From the NCBI GenBank assembly GCA_028671895.1, contig CM053806.1, positions 17,371,001 to 17,435,000 on the forward strand: a stretch of 64,000 nt of DNA, in the 5' to 3' direction. The notes below the pieces were generated by a model. That model searched no databases and was not told the origin of the DNA. It was given only the letters and a program-made list of their open reading frames with translations. The stretch comes from Oenanthe sinensis. Taxonomy: Eukaryota; Streptophyta; Magnoliopsida; Apiales; Apiaceae. Numbering within the stretch: position 1 is the first letter of the stretch; each line of letters starts with the position of its first letter. The position numbers and the translations under genes are program-made. This document shows positions 1-11,629 of the stretch, one piece after another.

Positions 1-14
1 AATTATCAAACGGA

Positions 15-2453
15 TTAACTCGTCTTCGGAGCCCAAAATTGATTGGGCCCGGCATACTTAAAGAATTGACCTTTGTCTACTTTAACAACAGATCCTTTTC
101 GAACAACATCATTTTCTTCCTTGACTGTTCCTACCTTCCTATAAACAGTCTTAACAACTTTCTGTTTATACTTAGGAATATATGATTCCTTCTTCTCAGG
201 TGAAGGAGTCGCAGTCTTGGATTTAGCAAATTTACTATTGATGTGCTGTCTAGGTGTCATGTTATCTTTCTTAGCTATCATGCGTTTAAAGTAAGCAGTC
301 ATAGCATTAAAGGCACATAACATGCAATTCATTATACCACAAGGTTTATGGAAAGCATCAATAGTAGGCATGTTATTCAATACAGTAGGAGGCTTATCAG
401 ATTCTACTTCAATTTTCTCAGCAGATTTGAAGTTTTCAGTAGAATGAAATTTATTGTTGTTATTCCTACTGTTCACAAATATGTTGGGTCTGTTCATTTT
501 ATTCTTTAAGTCTTTTACACCTACACCAGGTCTGGGGGAAACAGACGTTCCCACATCTTTCACTGGTGTCTCCGGTGCACCTTTTTCTTTATGGACATTT
601 ACTCCTTTTATGTCCTTAACCTGTTCTCCTCTCTTCTTCTCTTCCTCAAGATCTTCCAACTGCATTTCATATGCAATTAGAACAGAGCTCTCAAGGATGG
701 GTTCAGCTATCGGTGTTATGAAGAGAGGTTTCGGTGTGTCTTTAACAACATGTGGGATACCCCTTTCTACAGCACTTTTTTTAAAGGGGGTTATGTTGCT
801 TGGCTTTCCTACAGATTTGTTATACTCGAAGCCTATTCCAACTTTACGACTTATTTCTTGTTGGTCAACTAGGTTCTTAACAATATATGAGGAATTCTTA
901 TATGCAAGACACTTCTTCTTTTCTTCTTCAATTTGGTTTCTGAGATTAGTTTCTACAACGACATGACAACTGACTTTGCTGACTTGAACAGCTAAGTCTT
1001 CAGTCAACTTAATAGTCAACTTGTCATGATTTCTTTTTAACTGTTTAAAAACTTCAGTCTCATCAACTAACTCTTTGACTTTGAGTATGAGTTTCTTAAC
1101 TTTATCTCTTTCACCATCTAATTCTTTACCTAGCAAGGCAAACATCTTAGGACAAGAAGGATTTACCTCTATTCCTCTATCACAGGTGGGAGACAGTGAT
1201 TCCTTTGATGAAGCCATAAGAGCAAGATTTCCCAGCTCTTCCTCATCATCGTTATCTGAGTCATCCCAGCTTTTGCCTGCTGCTAGATAGGACTTTCCTT
1301 GATGCTTTTTCACGAGCGCATCATATTTCTCCTTGAGCTCTTCGTAAGACTCTCTCTTTTTCCCTTGCTTAGGCTTCTTGCACTCAGTTGCAAAGTGCCC
1401 TAGCTCATTACAGTTGAAGCAACGAACCTTGCTTCTATCAACTAAGCCGGTCTTGTAGCCGCTTTTTGATGCTGCTGTCGAAGAACCTCCTCTTTGGAAT
1501 CTTCCAAAATTAGGCTTAACTCTGAATGAGGAGTTCCTTCGGAATCTCATGTTGCCAAACTTCCTGGCAACCATAGCTAGAGATTCATCTTCCAGCTGAT
1601 CTAGTTCTTCCAGCGAGTAGAACTCACCATCTTCTTGATTGTCAGAAGTATGTCCAAGTTCTGGAACCACATATTCTGTTGAACTATTAGAAGGTGCAAC
1701 AGCCTTCACTTCTACTTTCTCTGGTGCTTCTACCATTAATGCCTTGGAGGAACTCAGTACCTTACCTCTCCTGTACATCTCTCTGGTTTGGATCTGTTCC
1801 AGTTCATAAGTCTTTAAAACTCCGTAGAGTCTTTCTAGGGTCACTTCTTTCATGTCCCTAGATTCCCGGATGGCTGCAATCCTGTGCTCCAGATGCTCTG
1901 GTAAGGTCAGCAAAAACTTCCTGTTCACCTCTTGGTTCTGATAAAACTTTCCATTCATGTTTAGCTCGTTTATCAATTTGTTTAGTCTCTGAAACACCTC
2001 AGAGATACCCTCACCAGGGTTGGATCTAAACTGTTCATATTGGGTGGTCAGGATCTCCAGTCTATTCTCCTTAACTTCTTCAGTTCCCTCATTGATAATT
2101 TCAATTGTTTCCCAGATTTGTTTTGCATTCTTGCAATTGACTACTTGGTTGTACATGATGTAGTCTAGGGATTCAATTAATATGAGCTTCAGATTATTAT
2201 CAAGGGACACAGCTTCTGTTTCCTCATCTGTATAGTCTGCCGGACTTTTCGGAAACTGTCTGTGGGGAATTACAACCCCATCTACTGTATGTTCGAGAAC
2301 AACTGATATAGGGAGCTCAACACCTTTAGCCATAATTAATGCGTACTTGGGATTTGCAATCCCGATAAACAGTAGCATTTTTTGTTTCCACAAGTTGTAG
2401 TGTTCTCTATCGAACTGTGGAATTTTAATACTAGTTACTTTCTGGGTACTCAT
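15..2453 (-). CDS. Gag polyprotein of Sirevirus-like copia element
   Basis: 812 residues, intact from ATG at 2453 to TAA at 15-17. Residues about 10-235 form the copia gag (UBN2-type) region, rich in helix-forming residues. The CCHC zinc knuckle is CFNCNELGHFATEC at residues 345-358. An acidic stretch (about 395-408) follows, then Lys/Glu-rich, probably coiled-coil sequence (440-520, 596-610). A second Cys cluster, PCGIMNCMLC (704-713), matches HCGDFDCISC in Sire-2, so it is a conserved part of the long C-terminal extension. The protein should bind element RNA and form particles. It ends in PNQFWAPKTS followed by a stop, so pol must be reached by readthrough, frameshift or splicing. Gag is much longer than a typical copia gag of about 300 residues. 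The start is chosen because it aligns with Sire-2. Confidence 0.9.
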   Translation of the reverse strand: MSTQKVTSIKIPQFDREHYNLWKQKMLLFIGIANPKYALIMAKGVELPISVVLEHTVDGVVIPHRQFPKSPADYTDEETEAVSLDNNLKLILIESLDYIMYNQVVNCKNAKQIWETIEIINEGTEEVKENRLEILTTQYEQFRSNPGEGISEVFQRLNKLINELNMNGKFYQNQEVNRKFLLTLPEHLEHRIAAIRESRDMKEVTLERLYGVLKTYELEQIQTREMYRRGKVLSSSKALMVEAPEKVEVKAVAPSNSSTEYVVPELGHTSDNQEDGEFYSLEELDQLEDESLAMVARKFGNMRFRRNSSFRVKPNFGRFQRGGSSTAASKSGYKTGLVDRSKVRCFNCNELGHFATECKKPKQGKKRESYEELKEKYDALVKKHQGKSYLAAGKSWDDSDNDDEEELGNLALMASSKESLSPTCDRGIEVNPSCPKMFALLGKELDGERDKVKKLILKVKELVDETEVFKQLKRNHDKLTIKLTEDLAVQVSKVSCHVVVETNLRNQIEEEKKKCLAYKNSSYIVKNLVDQQEISRKVGIGFEYNKSVGKPSNITPFKKSAVERGIPHVVKDTPKPLFITPIAEPILESSVLIAYEMQLEDLEEEKKRGEQVKDIKGVNVHKEKGAPETPVKDVGTSVSPRPGVGVKDLKNKMNRPNIFVNSRNNNNKFHSTENFKSAEKIEVESDKPPTVLNNMPTIDAFHKPCGIMNCMLCAFNAMTAYFKRMIAKKDNMTPRQHINSKFAKSKTATPSPEKKESYIPKYKQKVVKTVYRKVGTVKEENDVVRKGSVVKVDKGQFFKYAGPNQFWAPKTS

Positions 2454-2643
2454 CTTTAATAAGATTAAAAATTAAGTGTTTCAAAAAAATTTTAATTTTT
2501 GACTTAAAACAATTTTTGATCAAAAATAATTTTTAGAAAAAAATTATTTCGAATAAAAAATTATTTCGAATTTAAAATAATTTTTGAGATCTGTATGAGT
2601 TGCGGAATTTTTGGTTTGGATCTGATATTAACTATATCAACCA

Positions 2644-2655
2644 GCTCTGATGCCA
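2644..2655 (-). other. Primer-binding site of Sire-1
   Basis: The minus strand reads TGGCATCAGAGC, one mismatch from the TGGTATCAGAGC complement of initiator Met-tRNA used by plant copia elements. It lies 2 bases from the LTR edge, the same spacing as in Sire-2. Confidence 0.8.
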
Positions 2656-2657
2656 AT

Positions 2658-3998
2658 TGTTGGTCCCTGATATTGTAGAGGGGGGGTTGAATACAATATC
2701 TGAAAATTAATCGTAGAATAATTTGGATTAAAAATATTATTTTAATTACTCGCGAAATATTAATTGGAATGAAATACTGTTCAAGTGAAAGATATAAAAT
2801 TAACTTGATTAGTATTACAAAATTAATATTTAGAAAACTGTTATATAATTGATATAAAGTCTAGAACGAATTCGACATGAAGTGTTCGTGTTTAAACAAT
2901 TATATTCAAACTCAGCACAGAAATCTGTGAATATTACAATGCAGACAAATTACTGAATTTGAACTGTTTTTCTAACTCTTAACAAGTTGAACTTTTTAAA
3001 AGTGAAGAGATCATCTCATATTTATAGAGATTTGAAATGGCTGCTATGACCTTTATGAGTATGACTTAATTTCAAGAAATTAACCCTTGTATGACTTCTG
3101 AAATTGCTGGGCATGACTTTCTGAGCTCGGTATGACTTTCTAAAATTCGGTATGACTTATTGAAAGTCATATTCGGATTTTATTTAATTAAAATAAATCG
3201 GTATGACTTAATTTAATTAAATAGAATTAATCCAGCATGACCTTTTGATCTCAGGATTCTCGGTATGACATATTGAACAGGCTCGGTATGACTTAGTTAT
3301 ATATATATATATAAGAAACTCGGTATGACTTATTTAATAAGTCATACTAACTGTTTATATATATATATATAAGTCATATTAAAGCATTTCTTTTATAGTA
3401 AATTAATGCTACTTAATTCAATTAGTTAATTTATACATTAAATTAAATTCAACTTGAATTAATTTAATTAGATAAATTAAATAATTAATTAACAATTGAT
3501 AGTAGAATTAAAATACTATCTTTAGTCGCAGCCGTGCTGATAGACTTGAATACTTCCTGTCTTTTCTTCGTCTTCTGATCTTGAAACCTCTTGAATTAAA
3601 TGAAGAATAAATATTATATTAGTTGACACACAAATGTACTGTCTGGTTCATTTGTGTCATCCTAATAAATATTCTCCATTTAAATAACTTTTAACCAGAG
3701 GCCTTCTGTCATATTCTCTGCTTCACTGTTTTCATTCTTCTTCCGGAATCTACTTGTAGTAACCATTTGAAATCTTCTATATCTTCTGTCTTTTATAGAA
3801 GTACTACCACTTTATTAATTTCACTGACGCTTGATCATAGAAATGAACTTCATCCAGTGTTGAGTAGCAATCCTACAAAATACTTCTGATACTTGGATTC
3901 TTTGTGATTAGTTGACTGTCTTCGTCTTGATTCCTGTTTTGTGTTTAGTATTTACTTCTCTTTACTAGTTTGTGTTGAGTTGTCATCTAATTATTACA
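2658..3998 (-). repeat. 5' LTR of Sire-1
   Basis: Plus-strand edges are TGTTGG at 2658 and TTACA at 3998, giving TG..CA termini of a roughly 1.34-kb LTR. A run of seven G sits near the inner edge (about 2680), mirrored by the C-tract near the inner edge of the Sire-2 LTR. The outer edge is inferred from the break in similarity between A1 and A2 near 4020, so it may be off by some 20 bases. The TSD partner lies outside the window. Confidence 0.65.
3040..3385. repeat. TATGACTT / AAGTCATA motif array in Sire-1 LTR
   Basis: I count seven TATGACTT (mostly as CGGTATGACTT) and three reverse-complement AAGTCATA within about 330 bp, partly arranged as inverted pairs around short AT runs, for example near 3150-3170 and 3325-3350. 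Such spacing could support hairpins or repeated protein-binding sites. Function unknown. Confidence 0.8.
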
Positions 3999-5204
3999 AA
4001 TAGGCCTAGTCATATGCCTTTCAATACTGCTCAAGAAACACAGGTTATTCATAGGTCTAGTAGGATTCGCTATGAGCCCAAGAGATATTATGGATTTCTC
4101 TTGACTCAAGATGGTGATGTGATACTTGTGGAAAAGATGAGCCTCTCACCTACCTAGACACTATAAACACTCAAGATTCTAAGAAATGGCTGGATGCCAT
4201 TAAATCTGAGATGAAATCCATGTATACTAATCAAGTATGAACTTTGGTTGATCCACCTGAAGGGGTAAAACCTAAAGGGTACAAGTGGATTTTCAAGAAG
4301 AAGACCGACATGGATGGTAATGTACAGATCTATATGGCACGATTGGTGGCAAAAGGTTTCAAGAGAATTCATGGTATTGACTATGATAAGACCTTTTCAC
4401 CAATGGTTATGGTCAAGTCCATCAGGATTTTGCTTGCTATAGCTGCTTACTATGACTATAAAATCTGGCAATTGGATGTCAAAACTGCTTTCTTAAATGA
4501 GAGCCTTGAAAAAGATGTGGATGTGTACATGACATACCCTGAGGGTTTTGTTGATCCAAAGAATGCTGGAAAGGTATGTAAGTTGCGTTGATTCATTTAT
4601 GGATTAAAGCAGGCCTCGAGGAGATGTAAGATTCATTTTGATGAAATAGTCAAAAAGAGTTTGACTTTATTCAGAATGAAGATGAAACTTGTGTTTACAA
4701 GAAGTTTAGTGGGAGCCATGTGGCATTCCTAGTATTATATGTTGATGATATATTACTAATAGGGAATGTCATTCCTTCTTTATAGACTGTGGAGACATGG
4801 TTGAGAAATATTTTCTCAATGAAAGACTTAGGTGATGCGACCTATATATTAAGGATCTATAGAGATAGATCAAGGAGATTGATCGGCCTAAGTTAGAGTA
4901 CATACATTGACAAAATTTTACATCAATTTCAAATGCAAAGAGGCTAAATGGATATGTCCCAATGTCTCATGGGATAGTGATCTTAAAATAAAATTTATCC
5001 TAAATCATTGGATGATAATGACCGCATGAGTAAAATTCCATATGTGTATAATGATCAAGGAGATATACATATATGTAAAGTGCATACTAATAATAATATT
5101 GCAGACCCACTGACTAAGGCTTTGTCGCAGCAGAAGCACGAAAGTCACACTAGTTTCATGAGTATTGGATACTTGGGTAATTGGCTCTAATGCAAGTGGG
5201 AGAT
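3999..5204 (+). pseudogene. Family-A copia element A1: decayed pol 3' part
   Basis: The sequence from about 4021 matches A2 (from about 29010). RT is recognisable at 4180-4830: a KWIFKKKTDMDG block (4281), ARLVAKGF (4335), the QLDVKTAFLNE block (about 4470), IYGLKQA (about 4595) and YVDD at 4738-4749. Stops and frameshifts are frequent. Much of RNase H is deleted: sequence jumps from the post-YVDD region at about 5035 to the pol 3' end (5050-5190), whereas A2 keeps this stretch (29600-30000). A2 instead lacks the RT stretch that A1 retains. A purine-rich tract ending AAGTGGGAGAT (5194-5204) precedes the 3' LTR. Not expressible. Confidence 0.85.
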
Positions 5205-6741
5205 TGTTAGTAATTGTGCTCTAGAGACATTACTTTTTATATTTTAAGGAAAATATTTATTATTAAGGATTATGTTTTATTGATTATTATTTATTTATTA
5301 TGTTTTATTTACTGCGTAATAAATTGAAAGCATAATAAATGCCCTTGGAATTTTGATACGTATTATATATCTTTAAGTATGAGACTTAAAAATGAGATTA
5401 TATGAATAGTATCTTATTCTTAAAATTCCCTAGTCGAGTATTATTATTTAAGGACAATAATAATGCACAAAGACTAGTATGTTTCTTGACAGATGACCAC
5501 ATCTCATTGGTCATAGGTATGGTGATACTAAAGTGAAGAACATAAGTGCATGTCTCAATGCATGACACTGGAATGACCCGCCGTGAGATTCTACATGTTA
5601 AATAAGTGTCATAAGTAATTCTCACTGTGATAATGGTGTAATGATCCTTAGACCTGAAATCATTATATTTCTATATGAGAATTAATATACTTTGATTACA
5701 TTAAAAGTTACCTTTAACCGGGTAATGATAAAAGTGGACATTGTGTATATTATGAATTGTATGAGAAATATGAATGATCTAGAAGAGATTTAATCCTCCT
5801 AATTTTAGGAGTGATATTATTGGTCTCTTGTTTGAGTGAGACTATTAAATGCACGGCCGTGCTCAAATGTTGATTTGATTTTAATAGTCTACTCATCGAT
5901 CAAGAAAATAAAGATTAAATTATGAAGAGGATGACACGAGACATGCCTTGAGTTTAATCTATAATATCAAGATTAAAAGGATTATATTACATGGAACATT
6001 ATTCACGAAAGGCTTAATCGAATCACCGATTTATTATTATTACTTGGGTAGCAATGATGTATTACTAGATGCCGCTCATTGTTTACAATTTTAATTAGAT
6101 ATTAAAATTGTTGCCAACGTAATAATAACCTACAGGGTCATACACAAAGAACGCTTGAAGGAGAAATAATTTAAATTGTGAATTTAAATTAAATAAGTAA
6201 TTTATTTTATTTATGATATTAATTAAGTATGACTTAATTAATTATATAAATAGAATAAATGAATTATTTAAACTAATTCCAAAATTAATTAAGTGAGACT
6301 TAATTAAATAATTTAGAATTTTGGATTAGTATTAATTATAATTGGATTATAATTAGAAAACTTATCCATCTCTCTATATAATCTCTTTATGGGCTGATTT
6401 AATTTATGAGACATATTTTTACTAAAACCCTAGCCGTTTTGAGAAAAGAGGAAGATAGAGAAAGAGAAACAGTTTTCGACTGCTAGTACACATCAATCCT
6501 TCATGAAAAGTGTTCGTGTGGATACTGTAGAGCGTAGATCGCGAGAGCGGGATACGTGGTAATTAAACAAGCTTTGGACCTCCATTAATCTTCCGTTAAT
6601 GAACTTTTAAAGCTTTTAAAGGTATTTATTCTTTATCTCCGAATTAAATCTTTTATTTTCGCATGGATCATGCGGATGGTTTCGCTATTTTGATTTATTT
6701 TTCGCGTTTATTCCGCTGCGTTTGTGCCTCGAAATCCTTCT
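5205..6741 (+). repeat. 3' LTR of family-A element A1
   Basis: About 1.54 kb. It begins TGTTAGTAATTGTGCTC and is closely similar throughout to the A2 LTRs at 23302-24835 and 30173-31713 and to the partial copy at 63801. A TATATAA box lies near 6374. The palindrome GCACGGCCGTGC is at 5851-5862. The terminal CA seems changed to CT. Confidence 0.9.
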
Positions 6742-6838
6742 GAATTTTGGTGAGGGAAGGAGCACAAATGGTTTTGGAAGCGTCAGTTGTAAAATTTTAG
6801 AATTAAGGTTGAATAAGGATCGAAAGTGAGGCTCATAC

Positions 6839-7028
6839 CAAGTTGAGTTTAGATTTTCACCACACTCAAACATGGTGTGGTGTTGTGTACATATATTAGT
6901 CTACAAACATATCTCTTGAGTCTCTCACAACAGATTAACATACATAATTCATTGAGTATATAATAAAAATAAGATAACTCATAATATACTAAGTCTTCTT
7001 CATCACCATATTATTAGGACCTGTGTCA
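6839..7028. repeat. Family-C LTR fragment
   Basis: About 190 bp matching 60351-60549, the LTR edge of the family-C element at the right end of the window. It ends at the same TCA edge. The left part of the LTR is missing. 6742-6838 shows nothing I recognise. Confidence 0.8.
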
Positions 7029-7064
7029 ATAATTCATTATTCAATAGTTAACAAATTTTATTAA

Positions 7065-7097
<33 letters not shown>

Positions 7098-7333
7098 AAA
7101 ATTGTTTTCTTATATAAAAGCATTTAATAATCCATTCAAAATAACGTTTTCATTCAAAAAAGTGTTTTCAATAAAAGGTTTTGGGATGAAATTTTCAAGG
7201 ACATTTTGGGAGAAAGAAAAATAATAAAACTAATATTAAAACATTTTTTAAAGGATATAGATATTTTGAAAAGTAAAATTTTATGATGTTATCAAATATT
7301 TCTTATACTTTTATAATACATTATTATTTTATA
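7029..7333. other. AT-rich spacer, no gene seen
   Basis: Very AT-rich, with a TA microsatellite at about 7072-7095. No coding or structural signal recognised. Confidence 0.6.
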
Positions 7334-8119
7334 ATAAATTATTACTGATCACATCAAATTTTTAGATTAATTATATATAAACTAAAATAATTTTAAACTT
7401 TTTATACTATGTAAATGAATTTATATTATTATTTGTTTACATATATTTAATATAATATTTCAAATATAATATATTGTTATTTTTTGTCTTTATTTTAATT
7501 AATAATATAATATTAAATTATTTTTATTAGTCTTTATAAGAATGAACCATTAAGATTGAATATGAGCTTTAATTATATGTCAAAATGATCACATTCGGAA
7601 GATATTTTGTGAAGAGAAAATTATTTTCACAATGAATTAGTAAGATTTATTTATAATAAATTTGTTTGAATGTTTTAGAAATTAACTTTTAACTTTTTTA
7701 ATCCCTTTAGTGAATATTTTTATAAAATGATTTATGAAAAAATTCTCTTAAAACTTGAATATGATTTCTAGATTGATATAAAATACAGGTAGATTAATAT
7801 AAAATACAATATAGGTAAAGAGTTCCAACTCTTTCATTTCTATATAGATTTGATACAAGGTCTATGTTGTTCTCTTAATTTGTTTGTGCTTAACGGCCAC
7901 AAAGCAACGTCTTTAGTTTTAGCTTAGATGTGAAAGTGATAAAATTAATGAAAAATATATATAAATGAAAATAATGTTCATTCATCAAATTATATTGTGA
8001 GATAGTGTGATAATATTATAAAAGAAATGGTAATATTTTTAGGTTAATTATAATAAATTACAATAATTTTAAAATTTTGATACTTGTAAATGAATTTGTA
8101 TTATTATTTGTTTATATAT

Positions 8120-9025
8120 TGTTACATTTATTCATTTGATGATGTACAAAATGCTACAACAGGATTTAGCATAGCTTATTTGTAATAAGTCTTTCTAGTC
8201 TCTAAAATTTTATAATGAGAGTCTAGTTAGTCAACATTCCTGTACTTAGAAGATTTTCTCTAGAAAGTGAAACCAGAGTCTAGATGAAGATTAGAGTCTG
8301 GGAGATGATTAAAGTCTATAGACTATCGGAGTCTACAAATGATCAGAGTCTATAATCCATCAGAGTCTATAATCTGGCAGAGTCTGGAGATTTCAGAGTC
8401 TATGAAGTCAAAGCTGAATTTGGAAGATGATCACAGATAAGGGAAGTTTTTGAAGATAAAGTCAAAGATATTGCAGATATGTTATAGGAAGGAAGGAGAA
8501 TTGTAGAAGGAAACTGTTAGCTAATAATTAGGAATTCTATTCCTATTGTAATTTGTTTTCTGTTATTATATAAATATTCTATGTAATCTAATATTAGAGT
8601 CGAGTTTTTGAGAGAGCATAGAGATCGAGAGAGCAATATGGAGCTGACCTTGTATAGAGCTTCCTTTGCTTGCTCGATCAAACACAACTGCACTGCTTTT
8701 TCTCTCATATTCACTACCCTACATTTTAAGAACATAAAATTAGAGCTAATGCCTAGCGGGCTTCTTTGGCTCTCTCATTGTCTGCTTCTTAATTGACTCT
8801 TATGAGCTAGTTTCCAGTTCTGTGAAATACACAGAGAAGCGGCTAGGATTTGTGTACACCTTAGGACATTTTGTTTTTATACATCAATAAAATAAATTGT
8901 TATTCATACCTTTGTGTTTTATCTTTTCTCTTAATTCAAATTTTTTTATTTATTGAGTTGATTTTAATCAGGCACAAAAAGCACACAAGTATACAACTCA
9001 TTCTACTTGTGCAACTGGGAAAAAA
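8120..9025. mobile_element. LTR-like solo insertion, family D
   Basis: About 906 bp that interrupts unit 1 of the tandem duplication. It begins TGTTACATTTATTC and ends near the A-run at 9025, with flanks TATAT and CATAT (4 of 5 matching) as a likely TSD. It contains a TATATAAATATTC promoter-like box near 8567 and an array of AGAGTCTA motifs, and has no coding sequence. Size, TG start and promoter-like box fit a solo LTR, but the right edge lacks a clean CA, so the exact boundary is uncertain. Confidence 0.65.
8225..8410. repeat. AGAGTCTA motif array in family D
   Basis: About ten AGAGTCTA/GAGTCT-type copies in 190 bp, including AGTCTATAGACT, a 12-base palindrome near 8312. The motif resembles the CAGAGTTTATA motif of the family-B LTR at 32540-32700. 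Confidence 0.75.
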
Positions 9026-10470
9026 CATATTTTTAATATATCATAGTGTTTTTTATAAGGTTTCAATTTTTATTATTTATTTGCTTTATTCTAATATTTA
9101 TAAGATAATATATTATTATTTTTATTGTTTTATTATAATTAATTATATAATATATTTTTTCGAGAATGACGTATTAATGTTCAATGAGAATATTAGCTTT
9201 AATTACATATCATATCAAACTAAGATATAAGATTGGGAAAAATTACTTTCACAATGAATTAATAAAATTGATTTATAATAAATTTGTTAGAATATTTTAG
9301 AAATTAAATTTAACTTTTTTAATCATTTTTGTGAATAATTTTATAAAATAACTTAAAATAATATATTACCAATAACATCAAATTTATAGATTAATTATAT
9401 ATAAATTAAAATAATTTAAAACTTTTATATTATGTAAATGAATTTATATTATTATTTGTTTACATATATTTAATATAATATTTCAAATATAATATATTGT
9501 TATTTTTTTGTCTTTATTTTAATTAATAATATAATATTAATTTATTTTTATTAGTCTATATAGAAGATTGAACCATTAAGATTGAATATGAGCTTTAATT
9601 ATATGTCAAAATGATCACATTCGGAAGATATTTAATGAAGAGAAAATTATTTTCACAATGAATTAGTAAGATTTATTTATAATAAATTTGTTTGAATGTT
9701 TTAGAAATTAACTTTTAACTTTTTTAATCCCCTTAGTGAATATTTTTATAAAATGATTTATTAAACAATTCTCTTAAAACTTGAATATGATTTGTAGATT
9801 AATAGAAAATACAATACAAGTAAAGAGTTCCAACTCTTTCATTTCTATATAGATTTGATACAAAGTCTATATTGTTCTGTTAATTTGTTTGTGCTTAACC
9901 ACCACAAAGCAACCTCTTTAGTTTTAGCTTAGATGTGAAAGTGATAAAATTAATGAAAAATATATATAAATGAAAATAATGTTCATTCATAAAATTATAT
10001 TGTGAGATAGTGTGATAATATTATAAAAGAAATGTTAATATTTTTAGGTTAATTATAATAAATTACAATAATTTTAAAATTTTGATATTTGTTAATGAAT
10101 TTGTATTATTATTTGATTACATATTTTTAATACATCATAGTGTTTTTTATAAGGTTTCAATTTTTATTATTCATTTGATTTATTCTATTATTTATAAAAT
10201 AATATATTGTTATTTTGTTGTCTTTATTATAATTAATTATATAAAATATTTTTTTGAGAATGACGTATTAATGTTCAATGAGAATATTAGCTTTAATTAT
10301 ATATCATATCAAAATAAGATATAAGAGTGGTAAAAATTACTTTCACAATGAATTAATAAAATTGATTTATAATAAAAAATTTAGAATATTTTAGAAATTA
10401 AATTTAACTTTTTTTATTCATTTTTGTGAATAATTTTATAAAATAACATAAAATAATATATCAAAAATCA

Positions 10471-11629
10471 CTTAAAATTTAAATATGATATCTTGTTTAG
10501 TATCAATATAGTTAAAGAGTTCCAATGTTTCAATTCATTTCTATATAAGTTTCATATAAGTCTATATATTGTCCACAAATTTATGTGCATACACCTTGTT
10601 AATTTGTTTGGTTTAAACATGGAAATAATAAAATTAATGAAATATATATATATAAACAAAAACAATGTTCATTCATCAAATTATATGGTAAAATAGTGTG
10701 ATAATATTATAAAAGGAATATTAATATTATTCTATAGAAAGAATATTAGCATCTAATAAATTTTGGATATTATTATTATTTTTATTTGACAAATATATAT
10801 ATAATACTATATATTTGTAATAATTGAATTTTGGTAATAATTTTAATATAAATATACATTTATATTTATGCAAATTTTGAATTTGCACCGTAGCAAGAAA
10901 CTAAAATAGCATATATAATAATTTAAACTACATAAAATAGTAAAATATTTTATATAAAACAATAATTAGCAAAATAAACATATACATATTTATGATTTTC
11001 ATCCTGTTTTTTCTTTGAAATCTCCCCAAAAATATATCATACAAATATAAATAAAATAATAAGTAATAATAAAAATATCAAAGAATATGAGATTCATACA
11101 TATCTTTTTTCCTTTTTCCTTGTTTGAATATTCTTCCTTGTATCTCTACAAGTTTTCCATCTCCTATATATATGACCATCTCGTATTTGCACATCTCAAC
11201 ACCTTTGAAGCTTCATCTTACAGTATTATAAACATTTTCATTCTTTCACTCATACTATTTGCCGTAAGTTTTTGGTCAAGTTTTCATTCATTTGTATCAA
11301 TTAAAAGTCAAGTATATCTATACAAAATTTATAATTTTAAGTTTTTTATATGTTAGGCATGTTTATAAGTTTTTTTGTTCATTTGTGTTTATATATAAGT
11401 GAAATTATTGATTTGAGTAGAAATGGAATGAAGCTATTCTGCTGACCAAAATATAAATTTCTCTCAAATTTCTTATATATGATAGTTTTTAGTGTATTTT
11501 ATAATTTTTATTCATTTGTTTTCACAATTAAAGTTATAATTTTGAGTTCTCACAAAAAAAGTTATAATTTTGAGTAGATAGGTAATGGATTAGTAGAAAG
11601 GTAATAGAGTTGTATTATAATTAAAAGAT
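10471..11629. other. AT-rich intergenic DNA, no gene seen
   Basis: Composition is strongly AT-rich. The frames open at 10493-10696 and 11087-11356 are Ile/Phe/Leu/Tyr-rich, as expected from base composition, with no recognisable domain. Confidence 0.55.

Larger units (their letters stand above)
1..3998 (-). mobile_element. Sirevirus-like Ty1/copia element, 5' portion (Sire-1)
   Basis: Reading on the minus strand, the order is LTR (3998 to 2658), primer-binding site (2655-2644), leader, then gag (2453 to 15). Protease, integrase, RT, RNase H and the 3' LTR lie beyond the left window edge. Gag is homologous along its length to that of Sire-2 (36298-38896), including the N-terminal DREHYNLWKQKMLLFI-type block, the zinc knuckle, and a stop just after a PNQFWAPK/ESWVPK-type ending. 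Unlike every other retrotransposon reading frame here, this gag is unbroken, so it is probably the youngest insertion. It seems to have landed in family-A copy A1, because A1-like sequence starts just to the right. Placement in the Sirevirus group is inferred from gag architecture and the related element's third ORF. Confidence 0.85.
7334..10470. repeat. Tandem duplication of a ~1.1-kb AT-rich unit, first copy split
   Basis: Unit 1 is 7334-8119 plus about 9026-9357; unit 2 is about 9358-10470. Long matching stretches include the ATGAGCTTTAATTATATG block (7562 and 9590), the CAAAATGATCACATTCGG block (7580 and 9607) and the TAGTGTTTTTTATAAGG block (9043 and 10138). The break in unit 1 is exactly the family-D insertion, absent from unit 2, so it arrived after or independently of the duplication. 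No protein-coding content seen; the AT-rich open frames here have no recognisable motif. Confidence 0.8.

Noticed and set aside
5398..5625. 75-residue minus-strand frame present in three places (5398, 23495, 30366)
   Set aside because: It lies inside family-A LTRs. Its recurrence is due to the LTR copies, and the frame shows no codon-level constraint beyond that.
8871..9230. 119-residue Ile/Tyr/Leu/Phe-rich frame, and similar ones at 10082-10324 and 11087-11356
   Set aside because: Composition mirrors AT-rich DNA, the frames cross repeat boundaries, and no conserved motif is visible. They look membrane-like only because TAT/ATT/TTA codons dominate.
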